Assembly: GCA_016295355.1 (NCBI GenBank)
Contig: JAEDLK010000004.1
Location: 1-64,000 of the forward strand
From: Clostridiaceae bacterium
GTDB taxonomy: Bacteria > Bacillota > Clostridia > Oscillospirales > Acutalibacteraceae
Length of the DNA stretch: 64,000 nt
Direction: 5' to 3'
Shown here: positions 57,756-64,000 of the stretch, in pieces
Position numbering within the stretch: the stretch's first letter is position 1
Layout of the letters: every line of letters begins with the position of its first letter
The notes under the pieces: generated by a model
Told to the model about the DNA's origin: nothing
The model's input: only the letters and a program-made list of their open reading frames with translations
Databases searched by the model: none
Made by a program: the position numbers and the translations under genes

Positions 57756-60164
57756 ATGAAAACAGAAAAGTATTCCTTTTCACAGGTCGAAAAGAAATGG
57801 CAGGATATTTGGGACAAAGAACAGCCCTTTGCCGCCAAGAATGACTATACATTACCGAAATTTTACGGTTTGGTGGAGTTTCCGTATCCGTCGGGACAAG
57901 GACTTCACGTCGGTCATCCCCGTTCCTACACTGCCTTGGATATTGTCTGCCGTCAAAAGCGTTTAGACGGCTATAATGTGCTGTATCCGATGGGGTGGGA
58001 TGCCTTTGGTCTGCCGACCGAAAACTATGCTATCAAGAACCATATTCATCCGGAAATTGTCACCAAAAAGAACATCGACAACTTCAAGCGTCAGTTGAAG
58101 TCCTTGGGCTTCTCCTTTGACTGGAACCGTGAAATCAACACCACCGATCCGTCCTATTATAAATGGACACAGTGGATATTCTTAAAGCTCTATGAGCGCG
58201 GCCTTGCTTATAAAAAGAAAATGGCTGTTAACTGGTGCACCTCCTGTAAGTGCGTGTTGGCTAACGAAGAAGTGGTCAATGGCTTGTGCGAGCGTTGCGG
58301 CAGTGAGGTCGTTCACAAAGAAAAGAGCCAATGGATGTTAAAAATCACCGAGTATGCCGGTCGTTTGGTGGACGATCTTGACGGGGTGAACTTTATCGAC
58401 CGTGTCAAGACACAGCAAAAGAACTGGATCGGCCGTTCTTATGGTACACAGGTTCGTTTTTCTACAACACTCGGTGATGATTTTGAGATTTACACCACCA
58501 GAGCCGACACATTGTTCGGTGTGACCTACATGGTGCTTTCTCCGGAGCATCCGTTGATTGAAAAATGGTCGAGCCATATCAAGAACATAGACGAAGTACA
58601 CGCCTACCAAAAGCAGGCGGCACAGAAGTCCGACTTTGAGCGTACCGAGTTGTCCAAAGAAAAGACCGGTGTGAGAATTGACGGTGTTATGGCCATCAAC
58701 CCTGTTAACGGCAAAGAAATTCCGATTTTTATTTCGGACTATGTTTTAATTTCCTACGGAACCGGTGCCATTATGGCTGTTCCGGGACATGATACCCGCG
58801 ATTTTGAATTTGCCAAAAAATTCGGTGTGCCGATTATTGAGGTGGTCAAGGGCGGTGATGTGACCAAGGAGGCCTACACCGATTGTGCAGACGGTGTTAT
58901 GGTGAATTCCGGCTTTTTGGACGGTATGAGCGTGGCCGAGGCCAAGACCGCCATTCAGGCTTGGCTGACCGAACGGGGCATCGGCGAACGCAAGGTCAAC
59001 TACAAATTGCGCGACTGGGTATTCTCCCGTCAGCGGTATTGGGGCGAGCCGATTCCCATGGTTCATTGTGACTGTTGCGGTTGGGTGCCGATCCCCGAAA
59101 GCGAACTGCCGCTCTTACTGCCGGAGGTTGATTCTTATGAGCCGACCGACAATGGCGAGTCTCCGCTGTCGAAGATGACCGATTGGATTAACACCACCTG
59201 CCCGAAATGCGGCGGTAAAGCCGTTCGTGAAACCGATACCATGCCTCAATGGGCCGGTTCCTCTTGGTATTTCCTGCGGTATTGCGATCCGCATAACGAC
59301 CATGAGCTGGCTTCTAAGGAAGCTTTGGCTTATTGGTGTCCGGTGGATTGGTACAACGGCGGTATGGAGCACACCACGCTTCATTTGCTGTATAGCCGTT
59401 TCTGGCATAAATTCCTGTATGATATCGGCGTGGTGCCCAATCCCGAGCCTTACGACAAGAGAACCAGTCATGGCATGATTTTGGGTGAGAATGGCGAGAA
59501 GATGTCCAAGTCCCGCGGCAATGTCATCAATCCCGATGATATTGTCGCCGAGTATGGCGCCGATACCATGCGCCTGTACGAGATGTTTATCGGTGACTTT
59601 GAAAAGGCCGCTCCGTGGAGTACCTCCTCCATTCGCGGTTGCAAACGGTTCTTGGACCGTGTGTGGGCGCTGAAGGACAATGTGATGGACGGTGATGCCT
59701 ATCGTCCCGAGATGGAAAACGAAGTCCATCGGATGATCCAAAAGGTCACCGGCGACATTGGCGAACTCAAGATGAACACCGCCATTGCCACCATGATGGC
59801 CTTCTTGAATACCGTTAACGGTACAATTAACCGTGCCGAGTACCGCACCCTGCTGTTACTGCTCAATCCGTTTGCTCCGCATATGACCGAAGAAATCTGG
59901 GAAGAACTTGATTTCGGCGGACGGCTGAATCAAGCCAAGTGGCCGACCTTCGATCCGGCCAAATGTGTGGATGCGCAGGTGGAAATTGCCTTGCAGGTAA
60001 GCGGTAAAATCCGTGGACGTATCATGGTGTCTCCCACTGTTTCGGCAGAGGACGCCATTGCTTTGGCCAAAGCCGAGCCGGCTGTGGCCGCTGCACTGGA
60101 GGGCAAGACCATCGTCAAAGAACTGTATGTTCCGCGCAAGCTGGTCAATTTGGTTGTTAGATAA
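57756..60164 (+). CDS. leuS: Leucyl-tRNA synthetase
   Basis: Class I synthetase, 802 residues, cytoplasmic. The HIGH-type motif is HVGH (51-54) in PSGQGLHVGHPRSY. The CP1 editing domain follows (about 220-415, TTRADTLFGVTYMVL and ISYGTGAIMAVPGHDTRD with the editing Asp). KMSKS is at 582-586, then the anticodon-binding helices and C-terminal domain. A four-cysteine zinc site is present (CTSCKC...CERCG). ATG 57756 has AAGGAG 10 nt upstream; ATG 57747 is too close. No T-box leader is seen. It ends at a terminator. Confidence 0.96.
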   Translation: MKTEKYSFSQVEKKWQDIWDKEQPFAAKNDYTLPKFYGLVEFPYPSGQGLHVGHPRSYTALDIVCRQKRLDGYNVLYPMGWDAFGLPTENYAIKNHIHPEIVTKKNIDNFKRQLKSLGFSFDWNREINTTDPSYYKWTQWIFLKLYERGLAYKKKMAVNWCTSCKCVLANEEVVNGLCERCGSEVVHKEKSQWMLKITEYAGRLVDDLDGVNFIDRVKTQQKNWIGRSYGTQVRFSTTLGDDFEIYTTRADTLFGVTYMVLSPEHPLIEKWSSHIKNIDEVHAYQKQAAQKSDFERTELSKEKTGVRIDGVMAINPVNGKEIPIFISDYVLISYGTGAIMAVPGHDTRDFEFAKKFGVPIIEVVKGGDVTKEAYTDCADGVMVNSGFLDGMSVAEAKTAIQAWLTERGIGERKVNYKLRDWVFSRQRYWGEPIPMVHCDCCGWVPIPESELPLLLPEVDSYEPTDNGESPLSKMTDWINTTCPKCGGKAVRETDTMPQWAGSSWYFLRYCDPHNDHELASKEALAYWCPVDWYNGGMEHTTLHLLYSRFWHKFLYDIGVVPNPEPYDKRTSHGMILGENGEKMSKSRGNVINPDDIVAEYGADTMRLYEMFIGDFEKAAPWSTSSIRGCKRFLDRVWALKDNVMDGDAYRPEMENEVHRMIQKVTGDIGELKMNTAIATMMAFLNTVNGTINRAEYRTLLLLLNPFAPHMTEEIWEELDFGGRLNQAKWPTFDPAKCVDAQVEIALQVSGKIRGRIMVSPTVSAEDAIALAKAEPAVAAALEGKTIVKELYVPRKLVNLVVR

Positions 60165-60178
60165 TACTGTTTTGGCAA

Positions 60179-60215
60179 GGGCTGTCGTCGAAATCTTTCG
60201 GCGACAGCCCCTTTT
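60179..60215 (+). terminator. Terminator of leuS
   Basis: Stem GGGCTGTCGTCGAA (60179-60192) with TTCGGCGACAGCCC (60197-60210), a G-U pair only on the plus strand, then CTTTTA. It lies 14 nt after the leuS stop. Confidence 0.8.
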
Positions 60216-60221
60216 AATGCA

Positions 60222-60253
60222 AACAGGCAGCCGTTTACATCCGGCCGCCTGTT
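60222..60253 (-). terminator. Terminator of the SDR-lactonase-RraA-GH10 operon
   Basis: AACAGGCAGCCG (60222-60233) with CGGCCGCCTGTT (60242-60253): the mismatch is a G-U pair in minus-strand RNA but A-C on plus, so the hairpin fits minus transcription. It lies 85 nt past the SDR stop. T-run is weak. Confidence 0.5.
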
Positions 60254-60338
60254 TTAGTATTGTGTTGCTGAATATTGATACCCACCTTTAAGAAATAAGT
60301 CGACGGTCATGCCATAGTGGGTGTTTTGTTTATGGTTG

Positions 60339-61076
60339 CTACCGGACGCTCTTACCACCGTCAATATAAATGCTCTGACCGGTAATGTATCGACCTTCTT
60401 GGGAGCAAAGCAGAGAAATCATGCCGGCACAGTCATCCGGCTGTCCGTAAAAGCCGAGAGGAATGCTGTCGGCTACTTTTTTGGCATAAGCCTCATCGCT
60501 TAAGGCTTCTACATTGCGGTCGGTGGCAATCACACCGGGGGCTACGTTATTGACGGTAATGCCGTCCTTGGCCAGTTGCAGTGACAAAGAGTGTACCATA
60601 TTACTTTGTGCGGCTTTTGAGGCAGAATAAATCAGCATATCGGGATGCGGTTTGGCCTCCTGCACCGAGCCAATGGTGATAATGCGACCCCAGCCGTTTT
60701 TCTTCATGTGCGGCACAACGGCCTGGCAAAGAAGCATAGAGGAAACAAAGTTGCAATTTAATTGCTCTTGGCAGGCCTTAGTGTCAATGTCCTGCCAAGG
60801 AGTGCGGTATTGTAAAGAGGCATTGAGCACCAGGACATCCACCGGCCCGATTCGGCGTGTCAAATCCAAGGTTTCATCGGTGTTGCATAGGTTGGCCATT
60901 TCAATGCGGGCCGTGCCGCCGTTTTGCTCAATCAACGCTTTGGTTTCTTCGGCTTTTTTAAGATTGCTGGCCGCATGAATGATGATGCTGTAGCCGTCGG
61001 CCGCCAAGCGCAGAGCAATAGCACGCCCGATGCCACGGGATGATCCGGTAATCAAAGCCCATTTAGACTGTTGCAT
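60339..61076 (-). CDS. Short-chain dehydrogenase/reductase
   Basis: NAD(P)-dependent oxidoreductase of the classical SDR type, 245 residues. The Rossmann motif TGSSRGIG is at 10-17, NASL (N of the catalytic tetrad) near 92, and the active-site YSASK at about 150-154; the C-terminal ITGQSIYIDGG is the usual SDR end. Substrate is unknown; in this operon, sugar or sugar-acid oxidation or reduction is plausible. ATG 61076 has GGAGAAAAG upstream; a frame to 61208 has no supporting site. Last gene of the minus-strand operon. Confidence 0.85.
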   Translation of the reverse strand: MQQSKWALITGSSRGIGRAIALRLAADGYSIIIHAASNLKKAEETKALIEQNGGTARIEMANLCNTDETLDLTRRIGPVDVLVLNASLQYRTPWQDIDTKACQEQLNCNFVSSMLLCQAVVPHMKKNGWGRIITIGSVQEAKPHPDMLIYSASKAAQSNMVHSLSLQLAKDGITVNNVAPGVIATDRNVEALSDEAYAKKVADSIPLGFYGQPDDCAGMISLLCSQEGRYITGQSIYIDGGKSVR

Positions 61077-61177
61077 TCTTTTCTCCGTTCTGCCGAGGCG
61101 TTCCGGATTTATAGAGAAACGCCTTGGCTGTTGATTAGTCAGGGAGGCGCGTGCGACCCTGTTATCATGCTTTGTGT

Positions 61178-62146
61178 TTACGACTGAATCGGTCTGCCAA
61201 TGACGCAAAGTGGGGCAGCAAGAGTCAGCGTATCGGTGATTTGTCCCGACTCACGATCAAAGACCGTGACAGGACCGCTTTCATTGGTGACAACCAAAGA
61301 GGAACCGAAAAGCTCGAAATCCCTTGGGGAATGACCGCCGGTAGCAAAGCAAGAGCGATAGGTGGGTATTCGATCTGTGCAATCGAAAACACAGATTTTG
61401 TCCAGTCCCCGATGGGAGACATACAGCCGTTGCCCGTCTGTTTTGACGGCGGCCGCTGTATTTTCGCCGCTCCAGTCGGGGGGAAGGGCATCCACTGTGG
61501 TCAAATAAGTTAAATGGCCGTCCGTGTAATCAAAAACCGACAGCGTGCCGGTTAACTCGTTGACAGCGTAAACTGTTTTGCCGTCTAAAGCATAGGCTAA
61601 ATGGCGTATGCCGTGTCCGCCCGGCACACAAACACGCTCTATCTCAACCAAATCAGTTGTATAAACAAAAAGGGTATCCAGCCCTAAATCGCAGGAAAAG
61701 AGATACCGCCCGTCCGGAGAGAAGTTGATAAAGTGAACATGGGGCGCTTCTTGGCGTGTGGGATCAACACCGTGGCCTGTGTGGGTCACAGTGTTTTGTC
61801 CTAACCGATTGACACTGCCGGATAAATAGTTCGCATCAAAGATTTGCCCATCCCTCATGCAAAGATGACAGCAAACCACACCCTGCGTGGAAATGAGCGG
61901 ACGGTCGGGTGTCAGCCTCCCGTCATTGGTGATTTTGAAGGTCAAAATGCCGCTTTCGTCGCTATTTGTAAACGGCGCACGCAAGGGCACGGCTAAACAG
62001 TCGTCTTCGAGTGCTAAAAAGGTGGGACGATCCAGCGCAACCTTTTGTAAAACGGTCAGCTTTCCGTTCTCCAACCGACAGACCGTGATGCCGCCCTGGG
62101 GGCTGCAATCGGCGATATAAAGATTATAGGGCTGTTTGTGTGTCAT
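61178..62146 (-). CDS. Beta-propeller lactonase (6-phosphogluconolactonase/YbhE family)
   Basis: Seven-bladed propeller lactonase family, 322 residues, cytoplasmic. Blade repeats with the family pattern are visible (APHVHFINFSPDGRYLFSCDLG, LAYALDGKTVYAVNELTGTL, GGHSPRDFELFGSSLVVTNE). Known members hydrolyse 6-phosphogluconolactone; related ones act on other sugar lactones. ATG 62146 has GGAG 7 nt upstream and overlaps the RraA-like gene by 23 nt. The company of an SDR and an RraA-like aldolase suggests an oxidative sugar pathway: dehydrogenase to lactone, lactonase to acid, aldolase cleavage (inference). Confidence 0.8.
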   Translation of the reverse strand: MTHKQPYNLYIADCSPQGGITVCRLENGKLTVLQKVALDRPTFLALEDDCLAVPLRAPFTNSDESGILTFKITNDGRLTPDRPLISTQGVVCCHLCMRDGQIFDANYLSGSVNRLGQNTVTHTGHGVDPTRQEAPHVHFINFSPDGRYLFSCDLGLDTLFVYTTDLVEIERVCVPGGHGIRHLAYALDGKTVYAVNELTGTLSVFDYTDGHLTYLTTVDALPPDWSGENTAAAVKTDGQRLYVSHRGLDKICVFDCTDRIPTYRSCFATGGHSPRDFELFGSSLVVTNESGPVTVFDRESGQITDTLTLAAPLCVIGRPIQS

Positions 62147-63038
62147 TCGGATCTCCGTTTCTGGCTAAATCGTATTCCTTTGACCAATCCAAATCACGGT
62201 ATTCTTCTCCTCTCGGATCGGTTTTGATCCAGTCAAGGAGCATATCCAGCATTTCTTCCGACCAGGTGTTTTTGTCAATTTGTGCCGTTGTGAATCTGCC
62301 TTGACAAATCATTTCAAAGCCGAAATCGTCCTTAACATGAGTCTTGGCAGCACCCTCGACAACATCGGCCACCAAATGGGACGGGATAAACAGCACACCG
62401 CCGCCGGCACCGAATACCACATCGCCGGGCAGGCAAACTGCACCGCCGAAATTGGTGATGTTGTTCCAATCCTTCATAACAAACTCACGAATCGGGGTGG
62501 GATCAATACCCCGGTAGTACACCTGGACATCCGGAACCTTTTTCATTTGCTCAACATCCCGTATACCGCCCCAGACGACGGCTCCACCGGTTTTGGTACG
62601 ATTGTGCAGGGCCGTGGTTAGATTGCCACCCAAAAAAGTGCCTTTATAAATTTTGTCGTACATATCGCAGACCACGACATCACGCTCAACCAAATGGTCA
62701 ATGACCCATTGATTATAGTTGCCCTGCAAGCCATCCTTGGCGCCTCTGCTGAACTGCACCTCGTGCAAATCGGGGCGTGTCGGACAATAGGTGCAGGTTA
62801 CAGCACGGCCGACCAGCTTGCGTCCGTCATCGTGCAGGGTATGCAAAGGATTTTCTCCGCCGCCGACAAACTGATGCTCATAACCGAGTACAAAAATCGG
62901 CTTCCAAACCTCTTCCAATGTCATACCGTACAAAGCATCCAAATATTTGTCGGCTACCTTCGGACGACCGTCCGGCAGGCGTTCTCCTTTCCAAAGAGGT
63001 GTCAACTCAATGATGGTCTCTATATCGTTAAAATACAT
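62124..63038 (-). CDS. RraA/dimethylmenaquinone methyltransferase family protein (aldolase-like)
   Basis: Protein of the RraA/HMG-aldolase fold, 304 residues, longer than the usual 160-240 because of about 80 N-terminal residues. The core shows GRAVTCTYCP, VVCDMYD, FLGGNLTTALHNR, the metal-site GGIRDVEQM (Arg-Asp pair) and GDVVFGAGGGVLFIPSHL, where aldolases usually have an acidic GDxDG. Family members are class II pyruvate aldolases or RNase E regulators; in this operon an aldolase/hydratase on a keto sugar acid is more likely. ATG 63038 has GAGGAA 6 nt upstream. Confidence 0.75.
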   Translation of the reverse strand: MYFNDIETIIELTPLWKGERLPDGRPKVADKYLDALYGMTLEEVWKPIFVLGYEHQFVGGGENPLHTLHDDGRKLVGRAVTCTYCPTRPDLHEVQFSRGAKDGLQGNYNQWVIDHLVERDVVVCDMYDKIYKGTFLGGNLTTALHNRTKTGGAVVWGGIRDVEQMKKVPDVQVYYRGIDPTPIREFVMKDWNNITNFGGAVCLPGDVVFGAGGGVLFIPSHLVADVVEGAAKTHVKDDFGFEMICQGRFTTAQIDKNTWSEEMLDMLLDWIKTDPRGEEYRDLDWSKEYDLARNGDPNDTQTAL

Positions 63039-63143
63039 GGTAATTCCTCTTTTTTCATTCGCTAAATTTGTCAAACTAAAATAGGGTACTGCGTATTGCA
63101 TCAAACAGTGACCTTAGGCAACAGTGTGTAATGGCCACTGAAT

Positions 63144-64000
63144 TCACAGCGTTACGGTAAGGGTATCACCGTTTTGTGCTAAATGGGCGAGAAGGTTCGT
63201 TTGTCTGTCTTTAGTGGTTACGGTAATTCTATAGTCGCCGAAAAAACCGCGAAGGGAGGCCTTCCCCGATGCATCGGTGGTTAGGGTCTCACTGGTATGC
63301 CATGTTTTGGTAAACAAATCCTTGAGTACTTCGTAAGCCGGTTTTTTGTCCATGTTGAAGTCAAGCAGACCGCCGTAGTATTTGTTTTCACCGCTGGTCA
63401 TGTCTCCTTGGGGTGCCCAAGCGGCGTAACCGTCTACCAAGTTCCAGTAGATGACCGCCTCCATGGCCGGATGGCTGAAGAAGACCGTGAACAGGTTTTT
63501 AATCAGCTCAGCTTGAACCGCCTTGTCCTCGTCTGAATCGGAATAAGCCGGAATGGTCATTTCGGTAATCTGCATCTTCTTGCCAAACTTGGCATAGCGG
63601 TCCATAACCCGATACAAATGAATCGGATTGTAGAAAAACTGGGCGCGTTCCTTTTCATCATTTTTGGCAAAAAAGCCATGGAACTGGAAGCCGATGGAAT
63701 CCAAATGGGTAATGCCGTTTTGCTTTAGGCGTTCAATCTGCATATAGTACTGACTGCGGTTGTCACGGAATTTGTCCCAAACTTCACTGCTTTGGTTGAT
63801 AATCAAGCGGTTATCGGGGAAGTAACGGTCGGCCGTTTTGAAACTCCATTCCACAAAGTCATCCTGGCTGTAAAACTTTGTTTTAACATAGGAGTACGGG
63901 TCAAAGGTTTCATTGGTTACTTCAAAAGAGGGGATGGTTTGGCAGTACCGCTCGGCAATTTCCTTAAACCGCTTTTCCAACAGCTTTTTCATACCGGGGA
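63144..64000 (-). CDS. Glycoside hydrolase family 10 (endo-xylanase-like), N-terminus cut by window end
   Basis: C-terminal part (about 285 codons) of a GH10 enzyme; the frame is still open at base 64000, so the start lies outside. The acid/base Glu is in FEVTNETFD and the nucleophile Glu in MQITEMTIPAYSD. Other GH10 segments are GFQFHGFF, AVIYWNLVDGYAAWAP and NKYYGGLLDFNMDKKPAYEVL. After the barrel comes a short beta tail (TTDASGKASLRGFFGDYRITV), common in GH10 proteins. Whether it is secreted cannot be seen. It is the first visible gene of the operon with RraA-like, lactonase and SDR genes. Confidence 0.88.
   Translation of the reverse strand, partial: PGMKKLLEKRFKEIAERYCQTIPSFEVTNETFDPYSYVKTKFYSQDDFVEWSFKTADRYFPDNRLIINQSSEVWDKFRDNRSQYYMQIERLKQNGITHLDSIGFQFHGFFAKNDEKERAQFFYNPIHLYRVMDRYAKFGKKMQITEMTIPAYSDSDEDKAVQAELIKNLFTVFFSHPAMEAVIYWNLVDGYAAWAPQGDMTSGENKYYGGLLDFNMDKKPAYEVLKDLFTKTWHTSETLTTDASGKASLRGFFGDYRITVTTKDRQTNLLAHLAQNGDTLTVTL

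Noticed and set aside
1..64000. Phage, insertion sequence, integron, CRISPR or toxin-antitoxin modules
   Set aside because: No integrase, transposase, Cas protein, regular repeat array or toxin-like pair was found; the tRNA-Val 3' end is not repeated nearby.

Overview
The window is an ordinary, gene-dense stretch of chromosome from a low-to-mid GC Firmicute, most likely an uncultured Clostridia member of the gut/rumen Oscillospirales type. The basis is gene order: nusB-xseA-xseB-ispA-dxs-tlyA-nadK-argR-recN, infC-rpmI-rplT, rnc-smc-ftsY, and nadD-yqeK-rsfS-leuS. Further support comes from a YtvI-type membrane protein, an ACT-domain gene beside lysC, a DUF3343/cysteine-desulfurase pair, cdaA-cdaR, and plant-polysaccharide enzymes (permuted GH3, GH10). 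Start codons are often GTG or TTG, and infC probably starts at ATT. No phage, insertion sequence, CRISPR array or rRNA operon was seen.

Layout. 1-4.1 kb (minus): pstS-pstC-pstA-pstB-phoU phosphate uptake and signalling operon. 4.4 kb: one tRNA-Val(CAC), minus strand. 4.6-8.9 kb: an autoregulated-looking MarR regulator translationally coupled to a heterodimeric ABC exporter. 9.2-12.8 kb: a domain-permuted GH3 glycosidase divergent from an AraC regulator. 12.9-14.2 kb: a YgjV-like membrane protein divergent from a DeoR regulator. 14.2-14.5 kb: a gene-free, hairpin-rich stretch ending in a terminator. 14.6-16.8 kb: serC-serA. 17-20.5 kb: GH20-like hydrolase, KDG kinase and a PHP hydrolase. 20.6-21.2 kb (minus): a DivIVA-like coiled-coil protein with an apparent frameshift at its 3' end. 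21.5-30.5 kb: the nusB-to-recN housekeeping cluster plus an HD protein. 30.6-32.4 kb (minus): ACT gene and aspartate kinase. 32.4-37.3 kb: YtvI-like protein, DUF3343, cysteine desulfurase, cdaA-cdaR. 37.7-42.1 kb: small membrane protein, recD2, comF, mreB-like. 42.1-45.4 kb: infC operon with leader/attenuator, then an rRNA methyltransferase and dprA. 45.5-55.2 kb: topA-trmFO-plsX-rnc-smc-ftsY. 55.3-60.2 kb: rdgB-yhbY-nadD-yqeK-rsfS-leuS. 60.3-64 kb (minus): a catabolic operon of GH10 (cut by the window edge), RraA-like aldolase, beta-propeller lactonase and SDR.

Most genes between 13.5 and 60.2 kb run on the plus strand with 1-20 nt overlaps, so they are probably a few long transcription units separated by the terminators listed. 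I found no clearly new defence or mobile system. The items most worth a second look are the hairpin-rich RNA region, the frameshifted coiled-coil gene, the DUF3343/desulfurase pair with its inverted repeat, and the GH10/RraA/lactonase/SDR operon.
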